Positions 6,549 through 15,279 of a stretch of 17,903 nucleotides of DNA are shown in pieces. Location: assembly GCA_964503685.1 (NCBI GenBank), contig CAZDAW010000074.1, forward strand, positions 1 through 17,903, given 5' to 3'. The notes beneath the pieces were generated by a model. That model made no database searches. It was not told the DNA's origin and worked only from the letters and a program-made list of their open reading frames with translations. This stretch comes from CAZDAW01 sp964503685 (GTDB taxonomy: Bacteria; Chloroflexota; Anaerolineae; Anaerolineales; Anaerolineaceae). A program made the translations under genes and the position numbers. How positions within the stretch are numbered: the stretch's first letter is position 1; every line of letters begins with the position of its first letter.

Positions 6549-7436
6549 GTGGAACAGGAAGTTGGAACATTTACAGTAAAAAAAGGACTGGCGCAAATGC
6601 TCAAGGGTGGCGTCATTATGGATGTTGTCACCCCGGAGCATGCTCGTATTGCGGAAGAAGCCGGAGCAGTCGCTGTTATGGCATTGGAACGTGTGCCCGC
6701 CGATATACGAGCAAATGGCGGTGTTGCTCGTATGAGCGACCCTGAATTGATACTCAAAATCATGGATGCGGTTACCATCCCGGTGATGGCCAAATGTCGG
6801 ATTGGCCATTTTGTTGAAGCGCAAATTCTCGAAGCAATTGACATTGATTACATTGATGAATCAGAAGTGCTGACTCCGGCTGATGAGGCGCACCATATCA
6901 ACAAGCACCTCTTTAAAGTGCCTTTCGTTTGTGGAGCCAGAAATCTGGGTGAGGCGCTTCGTCGTATTGGTGAAGGAGCCGCCATGATTCGTACCAAAGG
7001 TGAAGCAGGAACAGGCGATGTCGTCGAAGCTGTCCGCCATGCCCGGACCGTTCTTGGTGAAATCAGGCTAATTCAAAACATGCCAGAAGAAGAACTCATG
7101 GCATTTGCCAAGAACATTGGCGCACCTTATGAACTGGTCGTGGAAACTCGCAAATTGGGGCGTCTGCCAGTCGTCAATTTCGCCGCCGGCGGTATTGCTA
7201 CACCCGCTGATGCAGCCCTGATGATGCAATTAGGTGTAGACGGCGTATTTGTTGGTTCGGGTATTTTTAAATCAGGCGATCCGGCAAAACGCGCTGCTGC
7301 AATTGTTAAGGCTACCACGCATTATAACGATCCCCATATCCTTGCGGAGGTCAGCCGGAATCTGGGCGAACCCATGGTCGGTAGACAAATATCTGCGATC
7401 CCCGAATCAGAATTAATCGCGGGCAGAGGTTGGTAA
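6549..7436 (+). CDS. pdxS: Pyridoxal 5'-phosphate synthase subunit PdxS
   Basis: This is the synthase subunit of the DXP-independent vitamin B6 pathway. It condenses ribose 5-phosphate, glyceraldehyde 3-phosphate and ammonia (supplied by PdxT) into pyridoxal 5'-phosphate. At 295 residues it has the family's normal length and a TIM-barrel sequence. The residues corresponding to Bacillus D24, K81 and K149 are seen as D25 (IMDVV), K82 (VMAKCRIGH) and K150 (IRTKGEAGTG). The start is GTG (6549-6551), fixed by a perfect AGGAGG (6537-6542) six bases upstream. pdxT follows after 10 bases, so the two partners are co-expressed. The assignment is secure. Confidence 0.98.
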   Translation: MEQEVGTFTVKKGLAQMLKGGVIMDVVTPEHARIAEEAGAVAVMALERVPADIRANGGVARMSDPELILKIMDAVTIPVMAKCRIGHFVEAQILEAIDIDYIDESEVLTPADEAHHINKHLFKVPFVCGARNLGEALRRIGEGAAMIRTKGEAGTGDVVEAVRHARTVLGEIRLIQNMPEEELMAFAKNIGAPYELVVETRKLGRLPVVNFAAGGIATPADAALMMQLGVDGVFVGSGIFKSGDPAKRAAAIVKATTHYNDPHILAEVSRNLGEPMVGRQISAIPESELIAGRGW

Positions 7437-7446
7437 TCACACGTTT

Positions 7447-8025
7447 ATGATTGTCGGAGTTTTAGCGCTTCAAGGTGATTTTGCTGAACACTGCGCCATA
7501 TTGAAAAAAATAGGTGTAAAAACTCGGGAAGTCCGTCTTCCTGAACATCTGAATGATTTAAACGGATTGATTATTCCGGGAGGGGAATCAACCACGATTG
7601 GCAAATTAGCCACAGAATTCGGGATGATTTCCCCTCTCATCGAGTTCGGAAAGAATAAAGCTGTCTGGGGAACCTGTGCTGGCGCAATTTTTATTTCCAA
7701 AGATGCAAAACGGCGCCAGCCTTTACTTGGACTGATGGATATAACCATAGAGCGTAATGCGTTCGGAAGACAGATTGCCAGTTTTGAATATGACTTAGAC
7801 GTACCGGTTTTCAATGGTTCAGGCAGGCAGAATCGACCCTACCATGCTATCTTCATTCGCGCCCCGCTGATCCAATCTGTATCTGGCGATGCTCGAGTGC
7901 TTGCGAGCCTGCCCGATGGTCGAATTGTCGCCGCCCAACAGGGTAAACTGCTGGCAACATCTTTTCATCCTGAATTGACTCAAGACGACCGTTTCCACCG
8001 TTATTTCCTGGAGATGTCAAAATAG
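7447..8025 (+). CDS. pdxT: Pyridoxal 5'-phosphate synthase glutaminase subunit PdxT
   Basis: This glutamine amidotransferase subunit hydrolyses glutamine and channels ammonia to PdxS. The 192-residue protein is a class I glutaminase with the triad C77 (GTCAGA), H174 and E176 (FHPEL). PGGEST (44-49) is the conserved oxyanion-strand motif. The ATG lacks a close Shine-Dalgarno sequence and probably relies on coupling from pdxS, which ends 10 bases earlier. The C-terminus (FLEMSK) looks complete. The stop TAG (8023-8025) sits in AAAATAG; a one-base backward slip there would continue into the frame of the next gene, which matters for how that gene starts. Confidence 0.97.
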   Translation: MIVGVLALQGDFAEHCAILKKIGVKTREVRLPEHLNDLNGLIIPGGESTTIGKLATEFGMISPLIEFGKNKAVWGTCAGAIFISKDAKRRQPLLGLMDITIERNAFGRQIASFEYDLDVPVFNGSGRQNRPYHAIFIRAPLIQSVSGDARVLASLPDGRIVAAQQGKLLATSFHPELTQDDRFHRYFLEMSK

Positions 8026-8966
8026 ACTTAAGACCGTTTGATTGGCGTGATATTCCATCCATACACCGCTATCGGAATCAAATTATCTGCCTGGATAGTA
8101 TCCAATCCTTAACACGTGGGAATCCTCTGAGCCCATACACTTTGTTGAAATTGCTCAACCCATCACAAGATCATTACACCGGCGTCTGCGTTAGCAATAA
8201 AGATAATAAATACCTTGTTGGGCAGGTAACATACAGGTTTAGCGCCCGGTCAGCGCGCCTGTCGTTTCTTACACCGGCAGATATGCTCGATACACCAGCT
8301 ACGGATTGTTTGCTTGACCACCTGGCTGTTCAAGCAGGTGGATGGGGTGCTTTTCATTTGCTCGCAGAGGCAGAAGAACATACACCCGCCTTTGATGCGC
8401 TACGCCAATCAGGATTCGCTACTTATGCTTGGCAGCGTATTTGGCGGTTCTCAGATACCCAAACCGAAATTTCTGGCTCCACCAATTGGTGTTTGGCAAA
8501 TGAGAGCGATAATATAGCCATCCGTTCATTATATTTATCTATTGTGCCTGGTTTGTTGCAACCCGTTGAACCTTGCCCGGAAAAGGATTTAGAAGGGTTG
8601 GTGTACCGGCAGGGTGGAGACTTATTTGCGTTTTGTCAACTAATTTATGGATTACACGGTATCTGGGTCCAACCTTTTATCCATCCAGCTTATGAAAATG
8701 CGTTTGATTTGGTTATTGATTTGTTGAAATCTATACCCAATCGTTTTGGTCGCCCAATTTATCTATGCGTCAGATCATATCAAGCATGGTTAGAACCTGT
8801 GCTCGAAGATCTAAGCGCTGAAGCAAGCCCGCGCCAGGCTGTAATGGTGAAACACCTGGGTGTATTACAAAAAGTGATTCATCCTGCAACAGTAACATCT
8901 CGCGATGCAGTTCACCCTGAAGCTTCGGTGCCGATTGCCAACTTGAACTCCAAGTTTCTAAATTGA
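8022..8966 (+). CDS. GNAT-like acetyltransferase, start uncertain (non-canonical ATA proposed)
   Basis: The conservative reading starts at TTG 8142 and gives 274 residues, but that cuts off the first strand and helix of a GNAT fold. The same frame is open upstream and encodes convincing protein (IDLRPFDWRDIPSIHRYR, then CLDSIQSLTRGNP), beginning right at the pdxT stop. No ATG, GTG or TTG exists there. ATA at 8022-8024 lies eight bases after GGAG (8010-8013) and overlaps the pdxT stop as ATAG, so I propose it, giving 314 residues. The first half ends with an AFDALRQSGFATYAWQRIWRF element like GNAT strand 4 to strand 5; the second half (PIYLCVRSYQAWLEPVLEDL) suggests a second, diverged GNAT domain. 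The substrate is unknown. Confidence is high for a gene, moderate for this start. Confidence 0.75.
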   Translation: MDLRPFDWRDIPSIHRYRNQIICLDSIQSLTRGNPLSPYTLLKLLNPSQDHYTGVCVSNKDNKYLVGQVTYRFSARSARLSFLTPADMLDTPATDCLLDHLAVQAGGWGAFHLLAEAEEHTPAFDALRQSGFATYAWQRIWRFSDTQTEISGSTNWCLANESDNIAIRSLYLSIVPGLLQPVEPCPEKDLEGLVYRQGGDLFAFCQLIYGLHGIWVQPFIHPAYENAFDLVIDLLKSIPNRFGRPIYLCVRSYQAWLEPVLEDLSAEASPRQAVMVKHLGVLQKVIHPATVTSRDAVHPEASVPIANLNSKFLN

Positions 8967-9017
8967 TACGGGTTGATCAAAAAATGCCAAATTTACAAAC
9001 CTTAAAGTGATCTAAAT

Positions 9018-10643
9018 ATGACACAACATCGAATAACAGATGATTTACATGCCCTTTTGAATGTGCTTCCACCCAAAATTGCAGAAGCCGTTTTAAAAGC
9101 CAATAACAGCGATAATTTGCTGGAAATCATCTTGGATTTAGGTCGATTGCCAACAGCACGATTCACAAATGAAGAAGTTGTTTTAATCCAATCTGAAGTT
9201 GTTCGTGCTGATATCGATTATGTTGTCGAACGTATTGGTGAATTTGATGCTGATAACCGGGCCGGGTTGGAACGAACTTTACACCGAATTTCAGCAATAC
9301 GAAATCGCCGCGGGCATATTGTTGGATTAACCTGCCGCGTTGGCAGGGCTGTTTACGGCACAATCGATATCATTCAGGATTTAGTTGAATCCGGTCAAAG
9401 TATTTTACTATTAGGACGTCCCGGTATTGGAAAAACCACCATGCTTCGGGAAGCAGCGCGAAGTCTTGCTGAAAAAAAGCGCGTTGTCATTGTGGATACA
9501 TCCAATGAGATTGGCGGAGACGGCGATGTTCCGCATCCGGCAGTCGGTCGGGCGCGTAGGATGCAAGTTGCCACCCCTTCTCAACAACACGAGGTGATGA
9601 TTGAAGCGGTTGAAAACCATAACCCTGAGATCATTGTAATAGATGAAATTGGCCGTGAACTGGAAGCAGCAGCAGCGCGTACGATCGCAGAACGTGGCGT
9701 CCAGTTGATTGGTACCGCGCACGGAAAAACACTGGAAAATCTGCTTTTAAACCCCACACTTTCCGACCTGGTAGGTGGAATTGAATCGGTTACATTATCT
9801 GACGAAGAAGCCCGCCGCCGCAGAACACAAAAAACTGTTCTCGAACGGCGAGCTCCGCCCACTTTTGATGTATTGATTGAAATTCTGGAACGAGATCGTC
9901 TGGCAGTCCATTCCGACGTATCAGCATCGGTAGATGCACTGGTTCGCGGCTACCCATTAACACCAGAGCTGCGCTGGCGAGATCAAAACGGAGACATCCA
10001 CACGGAAAAAGCACCTGCACCGGCGTCACAACAAACCACTCAGGGTTTTCGTCGTTCTAATGGCCTCGAAACTTCGGAACGTTTTGCATCGCCCCAGAAA
10101 CCGATCAGACGTCAATCAACCATCATTCAAGATATACCGGCAGTTTCAAATGCCATTAATTATGGACAATCAGCGAATCCTCTGCGTGTGTATCCCTACG
10201 GCGTTGCACGCAATCGGTTAATGCAAGCAGCAAAAAGGTTGGGAGTGCCTGCGATATTTGTTCGCACGACAGATGACGCACAGGCATTGGTAACCCTTCG
10301 AACGTATTATCGAAATCGTCAGGCGACTCTTATTGAAGCAGAACAACGCGGTATACCAATTTACGTTCTACGTGCTAATACTGTCAGTCAAATGGAACAA
10401 TTCCTGGCAGATCTGTTTAACCTCTCAACTGATCCATCAACAAACAGTACAAACTTAGACGAATATATTCTGCAGACTCAAGCTGCAATTGATGCTGTTC
10501 TGAACGGAGAACGCTGGGTTGATCTGCCGCCAGCAATCGCATCCGTGCGCCGGATGCAGCATGAGCTGATTCGTCAGGCCAATCTCGTTTCTCAATCCTA
10601 TGGCAAAGACCCTTATCGCCGGGTCCGCGTTTTTCGAGATTAA
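9018..10643 (+). CDS. AAA-type ATPase with C-terminal R3H domain (SpoIIIAA/Ycf45-like)
   Basis: This 541-residue cytoplasmic P-loop ATPase is related to SpoIIIAA and chloroplast Ycf45. Walker A is GRPGIGKT (133-140), Walker B is IIVIDEIG (205-212), and GTAHG (232-236) follows as in that family. The C-terminal end is an R3H single-stranded nucleic-acid-binding domain, with the R511-x3-H515 pair and the closing DPYRRVRVF. Between them, a variable proline- and glutamine-rich linker (about 325-380) precedes a second conserved block (about 385-470) beginning NPLRVYPYGVARNR. The ATG has only a weak ribosome-binding site. tmk begins seven bases after the stop, so the pair is an operon. The role is not established; association with nucleic acid is inferred from R3H. 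It does not imply sporulation. Confidence 0.92.
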   Translation: MTQHRITDDLHALLNVLPPKIAEAVLKANNSDNLLEIILDLGRLPTARFTNEEVVLIQSEVVRADIDYVVERIGEFDADNRAGLERTLHRISAIRNRRGHIVGLTCRVGRAVYGTIDIIQDLVESGQSILLLGRPGIGKTTMLREAARSLAEKKRVVIVDTSNEIGGDGDVPHPAVGRARRMQVATPSQQHEVMIEAVENHNPEIIVIDEIGRELEAAAARTIAERGVQLIGTAHGKTLENLLLNPTLSDLVGGIESVTLSDEEARRRRTQKTVLERRAPPTFDVLIEILERDRLAVHSDVSASVDALVRGYPLTPELRWRDQNGDIHTEKAPAPASQQTTQGFRRSNGLETSERFASPQKPIRRQSTIIQDIPAVSNAINYGQSANPLRVYPYGVARNRLMQAAKRLGVPAIFVRTTDDAQALVTLRTYYRNRQATLIEAEQRGIPIYVLRANTVSQMEQFLADLFNLSTDPSTNSTNLDEYILQTQAAIDAVLNGERWVDLPPAIASVRRMQHELIRQANLVSQSYGKDPYRRVRVFRD

Positions 10644-10649
10644 AGCGTA

Positions 10650-11273
10650 ATGTTCATCACCTTTGAAGGCCCTGATGGGAGCGGGAAAACATCCCAGGTT
10701 GCACCACTGGTCGATTTTTTATGCAAGCAGGGCTACAACGTCCTTGCTACTCGAGAACCAGGTGGAACATCTATTGGCGATCAGATAAGAGCTATTTTAA
10801 GTAATCTTGAAAACACGGAGATGCACCCACGGACGGAGATACTTTTATTTTGTTCTTCTCGCGCCCAGCTTGTTGAGCAAATTATTCGCCCCTATTTATT
10901 GTCGGGCGGCATCGTAATATGCGATCGTTTTGCTGATTCTACACTTGCATATCAAGGCTATGGACATGGTATAGATCTGGATACATTGCGTTATCTATTA
11001 AAATTCGCCACAAATAATCTCAAACCCGATCTGACCATCCTGTTTGATATCGATGCCGAAGCAGGCCTTCGCCGCCGCCAGATCAATGGAAGTGAGTGGA
11101 ATCGTCTTGACGCCTATCATCTGGCTTTCCATCAACGTGTACGTCAGGGGTACCATGAACTCGCAAAATCTGAACCACAAAGATGGAGAATAATCGACGC
11201 AGCACAAAAACAAGATGCAATTCAAAGCGTACTGCGTCAAATTATATTACAGAAAATAGCAGATACTCGTTAA
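10650..11273 (+). CDS. tmk: Thymidylate kinase
   Basis: This enzyme phosphorylates dTMP to dTDP with ATP, an essential step of dTTP supply. The 207-residue cytoplasmic protein has the P-loop GPDGSGKT (7-14), the REPGGT motif (35-40), the DRF motif followed by S97 (92-97) and a basic lid segment GLRRRQ (139-144). Length and motif order are normal for bacterial Tmk. It follows the R3H ATPase after six bases with no promoter between them. The assignment is secure. Confidence 0.97.
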   Translation: MFITFEGPDGSGKTSQVAPLVDFLCKQGYNVLATREPGGTSIGDQIRAILSNLENTEMHPRTEILLFCSSRAQLVEQIIRPYLLSGGIVICDRFADSTLAYQGYGHGIDLDTLRYLLKFATNNLKPDLTILFDIDAEAGLRRRQINGSEWNRLDAYHLAFHQRVRQGYHELAKSEPQRWRIIDAAQKQDAIQSVLRQIILQKIADTR

Positions 11274-11328
11274 TCAATTCTATGCTCGAGCAAAGTGACA
11301 AAAATTACCGTATAAGAACAGGATCAAC

Positions 11329-12618
11329 ATGAAAAAGATACTCGTCATAAATCTACTTGTCACATGCGCCTTGCTTATAAGCGCATGCAGTACAAAAACC
11401 AATGCAACAGCAACCAGCGCCTTTACTGAAACACCCATCACAACTCGTACGCAACAAACTGATGAATCGCCGGTTGCTGCGAATATAACACCCATCCCTA
11501 CCAGTAACGCGCCTGACTGCCAGGTAATCAATATACTTGAAACAGATCCAAGCCTGCCAGCAGTTACAGATAAAGACTGGACAAAAGGTCCTGAAGATGC
11601 AAAAACAACGATCTTAGAGTATAGTGATTTTCAATGTCCCTATTGCGCTATGATCGCACCCGTCTTGGCAGAACTCCAGGAAAAATACCCGGAAGATATC
11701 CGCATCGTTTATCGGCACTTTCCGTTAATAACCATTCATGATAAGGCAGCTCAATCTTCTCAGGCTGCTGAAGCTGCAGGTTTACAGGGCAAATTCTGGG
11801 AGATGCACGATTTGCTCTTCGAAAAGCGAGCCGAGTGGTCAGAACTCTCTACAGATGATTTTGAAAAATGGTTATCCAAAAAAGCGACTGAATTGAAGTT
11901 GGATGTGGACAAATTCAATAAAGACCTGAACAGTGATGACATAAAAAATATTATTGACAAAGCTTACACTGATGCCGAACAACTCGGTATAGGTGGTACT
12001 CCTACGATATTTATTAATGGTCTGTATTACGATTTGCAACAAGGCGGAACTTCAGAGGCTATCCTTGAGTACATCACTTTACTCGACAAACTAAATGAAC
12101 TTCAGAAGAAACAATACAAAACCTGCCCCGCTATGACCATTGATCCCCAAAAACAATATACAGCAACAATTCAGACCGAAAAGGGAAATTTCTCAATTCA
12201 ACTCTACGCAGATAAAGCGCCATTGACTGTAAATAGCTTCATCTTTTTAGCGCGCAATGGCTGGTATGATGGAGTTACTTTCCATCGCGTTATCAATAAT
12301 TTTGTTGCTCAAACAGGCGACCCCAGTGGAACCGGAGCGGGAGGTCCAGGCTACTTTATCAAAGATGAAATCGACGCGAGTCTAAAATTTGACGGAGAAG
12401 GCGTCGTAGGAATGGCCAAAGCAGTCGACAATATGAACGGAAGTCAATTCTTTATCACCTATACTTCAATAGAAAACCTGGATGGCAGATTCACTATTTT
12501 TGGCAAAGTGATTAGTGGAATGGATGTTGTTAAACAAATTACGCGTCGCGATCCTGCGCAGGGCGGGAATTTACCCGAAGGTGATAAAATTTTAGGCATC
12601 ACAATTGAAGAAAAATGA
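11329..12618 (+). CDS. Lipoprotein fusing a DsbA-like thioredoxin domain and a cyclophilin-type PPIase
   Basis: This is a two-enzyme folding factor anchored outside the membrane. The signal peptide ends in the lipobox LISAC with the acylated C20, then a threonine-rich linker to about residue 60. The first domain (about 65-255) is DsbA-like: the redox motif CPYC (103-106), the helical insert, and the cis-proline loop GGTPTIFING (222-231). The second (about 275-429) is a cyclophilin peptidyl-prolyl isomerase with FHRV (318-321), QTGDP (329-333) and GSQFFI (371-376). Two further cysteines (C64, C266) flank the thioredoxin domain and could pair. The ATG has an AGGA ribosome-binding site about six bases upstream. 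The stop overlaps the next start by four bases, linking it to a membrane protease. It probably catalyses disulfide formation or exchange and proline isomerisation in exported proteins. Confidence 0.92.
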   Translation: MKKILVINLLVTCALLISACSTKTNATATSAFTETPITTRTQQTDESPVAANITPIPTSNAPDCQVINILETDPSLPAVTDKDWTKGPEDAKTTILEYSDFQCPYCAMIAPVLAELQEKYPEDIRIVYRHFPLITIHDKAAQSSQAAEAAGLQGKFWEMHDLLFEKRAEWSELSTDDFEKWLSKKATELKLDVDKFNKDLNSDDIKNIIDKAYTDAEQLGIGGTPTIFINGLYYDLQQGGTSEAILEYITLLDKLNELQKKQYKTCPAMTIDPQKQYTATIQTEKGNFSIQLYADKAPLTVNSFIFLARNGWYDGVTFHRVINNFVAQTGDPSGTGAGGPGYFIKDEIDASLKFDGEGVVGMAKAVDNMNGSQFFITYTSIENLDGRFTIFGKVISGMDVVKQITRRDPAQGGNLPEGDKILGITIEEK

Positions 12619-13826
12619 TTGAATCTCGCCCAAACTTCGACTGGGCTTCTTTTTGGCAAGCCTTATTCAGTATCCTTGCCTGCTTATGTCTGTGGAGTCT
12701 GGCAGGAATTTTGATTGCTTTGAGTCTCCTGGAACAAACCATCAAAAAACCGTTTTTGTCAGACTCTTCAACTGTTTTGTTTTTTGCCTGGGGATCATTT
12801 ATACCAGGTCTGTTATTATTACCATCAATCTATTATGCTATCCGTCGCCTAACAGGCAATCCTGTATCTGAAACGGCGCAATCAGGAAATAAATTTTACT
12901 TAATCCCGGTTGGCATCATTGTTTGGATATTATTCCTCCTGAGTGGTTACTGGTTCATAATTAATGGTTCAAAGACAAACTGGATAGTGATGGCAATAAA
13001 CAATACCTTTGTCATTGGCTTACCAATCCTGCTTTTTTGGCGGTTTGGGCATCAAAATCTCTCCATCGGTTCTCCACAACGCGCCTGGGGCGTTTTTAGT
13101 GCAGGTATGATGCTAAGCCCATTATTCATCTTTATAGCAGAGGTTCTCATTATTGCTATCGTTGCAGGAGTCGCAGGAATTATAATCAGTACTCAATCCA
13201 ATCTTATTAATGAATTTAGCAACATCGCTCAGAGACTTCAAAATGCGAACCTATCAACTCAAGCCATTAGCCGGATAATCACGCCATACCTGACAAAACC
13301 TGTCACGATTTTTATCACGCTCATTGTCGGAGCAGGATTGATTCCAATTATTGAGGAACTACTTAAACCAATTGGCGTTTGGATGCTGGCTAATCGGCAA
13401 TTATCACCGGCTGAAGGATTTATTGCCGGATTGATCAGCGGAGCAGGGTATGCATTTTTCGAGGGTTTTAACGCATTGATCGCAACAGATAATCAAATGT
13501 GGCTGACAACCGCAATTGGACGCGCCGGAACGAGCTTATTGCATATATTAACAACTGGGTTAATGGGATGGGCTTTATGTTCAGCGTGGAAAGATCGAAA
13601 GTGTTTGCAGTTAGGTGTGACTTACTTTCTATCTGTTTCTATTCATGCCCTTTGGAATGGGTTGAATTTTGGTATGGGGTTTAATATTTTGACGCAGCAA
13701 AGTCAAAACAATGCAACGCTAATTGATCAAATCGGGTTTGCTGCGCCAATCGGTTTTCTGATCCTGGTTTTAATAATGCTGTTGATACTCCGACGGGCGA
13801 ACCATACATTGAGGAATATGCTATAA
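12615..13826 (+). CDS. PrsW-family intramembrane metalloprotease
   Basis: This is a 403-residue polytopic membrane protein with roughly nine hydrophobic segments. The second half has the PrsW/M82 signature in order: EELLK (247-251) inside a helix, the glutamate E283 in AFFEG, H310 (LLHILTTG) and H344 (SIHALWNG), expected to bind the catalytic zinc. The model protease PrsW of Bacillus cleaves the anti-sigma factor RsiW, but other family members have unknown substrates and no anti-sigma gene is present here. The ATG overlaps the preceding stop as ATGA (12615-12618), so it is translated together with the folding lipoprotein. Family assignment is good; substrate unknown. Confidence 0.87.
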   Translation: MIESRPNFDWASFWQALFSILACLCLWSLAGILIALSLLEQTIKKPFLSDSSTVLFFAWGSFIPGLLLLPSIYYAIRRLTGNPVSETAQSGNKFYLIPVGIIVWILFLLSGYWFIINGSKTNWIVMAINNTFVIGLPILLFWRFGHQNLSIGSPQRAWGVFSAGMMLSPLFIFIAEVLIIAIVAGVAGIIISTQSNLINEFSNIAQRLQNANLSTQAISRIITPYLTKPVTIFITLIVGAGLIPIIEELLKPIGVWMLANRQLSPAEGFIAGLISGAGYAFFEGFNALIATDNQMWLTTAIGRAGTSLLHILTTGLMGWALCSAWKDRKCLQLGVTYFLSVSIHALWNGLNFGMGFNILTQQSQNNATLIDQIGFAAPIGFLILVLIMLLILRRANHTLRNML

Positions 13827-13827
13827 T
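13819..13827 (+). promoter_or_regulatory. Extended -10 promoter for the DedA-PlsC genes
   Basis: TGCTATAAT, a TGn-extended perfect -10 (TATAAT at 13822-13827), lies over the stop codon of the PrsW gene. It would start transcription near 13834, 33 bases before the DedA start. No clear -35 is present, and read-through from upstream is equally possible. Confidence 0.4.
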
Positions 13828-13866
13828 CCATACCCGTTGCAAATTACGATATTAATAAGGTAAATT

Positions 13867-14517
13867 ATGGAACTGATTTCATTTCTGATAGACTTGATTT
13901 TACATCTTGATGAATATCTGGATATGATCATCCAGTGGTTTGGCATCTGGACCTACCTGATCCTTTTCATCGTCATCTTCATTGAAACTGGATTAGTGGT
14001 GACGCCATTTCTCCCGGGTGACTCATTATTGTTCGCGGCTGGCACCTTTGCTGCTTTAGGTTCCTTGAATGTAATCTGGTTATTTGTTGTGTTGGCAATT
14101 GCTGCTGTACTTGGTGATACTGTAAACTACTGGATTGGTCATTACATTGGTCCCCGGGTTTTTTCTGAGAAATCTCGTTTTTTGAAAAAAGAATATCTAG
14201 ATCGGACCCATGAATTCTATGAAAAACACGGTGGAAAAACAATCTTCCTGGCGCGTTTTATTCCAATCATCCGAACATTTGCACCTTTTGTAGCCGGCGT
14301 AGGGCGTATGACTTACTGGCATTTCATCAGCTACAATATCTTTGGTGGGATCGTATGGACTGCGTTGTTTATATTTGGCGGATACTACTTCGGAAACATC
14401 CCATTTATAAGAAATAACTTCAGCCTCGTAATCATCGCGATCATCCTGATTTCGGCTTTACCAGCAATCGTCGAATACTTTCGTAACAAACAAAAGAAAC
14501 CTGCCGAAGCGAATTAA
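13867..14517 (+). CDS. DedA-family membrane protein
   Basis: This 216-residue inner-membrane protein belongs to the DedA (SNARE-associated/VTT) family, implicated in lipid carrier or phospholipid scrambling and in envelope homeostasis. Four to five hydrophobic segments flank the re-entrant parts. The residues essential in E. coli YqjA/YghB (E39, D51, R130, R136) are seen here as E40, D52 in the PGDS loop, R130 (LARFIPIIR) and R136, followed by AGVGRM. The ATG has an AAGG ribosome-binding site. A PlsC-like acyltransferase gene follows after 23 bases, which fits a lipid-related role. Confidence 0.94.
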   Translation: MELISFLIDLILHLDEYLDMIIQWFGIWTYLILFIVIFIETGLVVTPFLPGDSLLFAAGTFAALGSLNVIWLFVVLAIAAVLGDTVNYWIGHYIGPRVFSEKSRFLKKEYLDRTHEFYEKHGGKTIFLARFIPIIRTFAPFVAGVGRMTYWHFISYNIFGGIVWTALFIFGGYYFGNIPFIRNNFSLVIIAIILISALPAIVEYFRNKQKKPAEAN

Positions 14518-14540
14518 ATACGACAACGGAGAGAAACACA

Positions 14541-15209
14541 ATGTCAAATGTTCGAAAAACGCTAAGCGCCATTTTTAAATTTCTTATTCATGCTCTTGCA
14601 AAAGTGGAGGTCGAGGGAATCGAAAATATTCCTGTCGATGGTGGCGCATTACTTGCTACCAATCATTCCAGTCAGATAGATGCACCTTTATTGATGGTCG
14701 CTGTTGATCGAGATGACCTTGCTGCACTGGTTACGGATAAATATAAGAAATTCTTATTCTATCGCTTCATCATAGAATCTGCCGGATTGATTTGGATAGA
14801 TCGCGAGAAAGCCGACTTCCAGGCTTTCCGATCCGCGATTGCGCACTTAAAAGAAGGCGGGCTTCTGGGAATTGCTCCTGAAGGTACACGGAATAAAGAT
14901 GGCTCTCTTATTCAAGCAAAATCGGGAGTTGCACTACTGGCTGACCGGGCCAATGTTCCAATTATTCCAACAGCGATAATTGGAACGACAAATGCAATCC
15001 GAAGGATGCTAACCTTGCAATTCCCCAAGTTTACTATTCGGTTTGGAAAGCCTATGCGATTACCCCCCATAGAACGCGAAGATCGAGAAAAGTCTCTCCA
15101 ACGCAATACCGATGAGATCATGTGTCAGATAGCAGCATTGCTGCCAAAATCTAATTGGGGGGTTTACACAAATCACCCACGCCTGATAGAGTTACTGCAA
15201 TCAAGCTAA
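14541..15209 (+). CDS. 1-acyl-glycerol-3-phosphate acyltransferase-like protein (PlsC family)
   Basis: This is a membrane-associated acyltransferase that would transfer a fatty acyl chain to lysophosphatidate or a related acceptor in phospholipid synthesis. The catalytic motif NHSSQID (41-47, H42-x4-D47) and the substrate-binding motif PEGTR (113-117) are intact and correctly spaced. The length of 222 residues is normal for the short PlsC branch. The ATG has a GGAGA ribosome-binding site about nine bases upstream. It is the last gene of the rightward block; a strong terminator follows 28 bases after the stop. Whether it is the main PlsC or a paralogue cannot be told. Confidence 0.93.
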   Translation: MSNVRKTLSAIFKFLIHALAKVEVEGIENIPVDGGALLATNHSSQIDAPLLMVAVDRDDLAALVTDKYKKFLFYRFIIESAGLIWIDREKADFQAFRSAIAHLKEGGLLGIAPEGTRNKDGSLIQAKSGVALLADRANVPIIPTAIIGTTNAIRRMLTLQFPKFTIRFGKPMRLPPIEREDREKSLQRNTDEIMCQIAALLPKSNWGVYTNHPRLIELLQSS

Positions 15210-15237
15210 TCTCTTTAATTTGATAATTTCACAGCCA

Positions 15238-15279
15238 ACGACCCCGGTAGATCGCAATCTGCCGGGGTCGTTTTTATTT
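15238..15279 (+). terminator. Rho-independent terminator after the PlsC gene
   Basis: A 15-bp stem (15238-15252 with 15257-15271, one G-U pair) closed by the tetraloop CGCA is followed by TTTTTATTT. Its T-run contains the stop codon of the convergent holA gene (15274-15276). No T-run follows on the minus strand, so it mainly stops rightward transcription. Confidence 0.92.

Noticed and set aside
8113..8118. CACGTG core, as in parS
   Set aside because: Flanking bases do not match the parS arms; a bare 6-mer is expected by chance.
9018..10643. Evidence of sporulation from a SpoIIIAA-like protein
   Set aside because: The R3H-containing relatives occur in non-sporulating bacteria and chloroplasts, and no other sporulation gene is seen.
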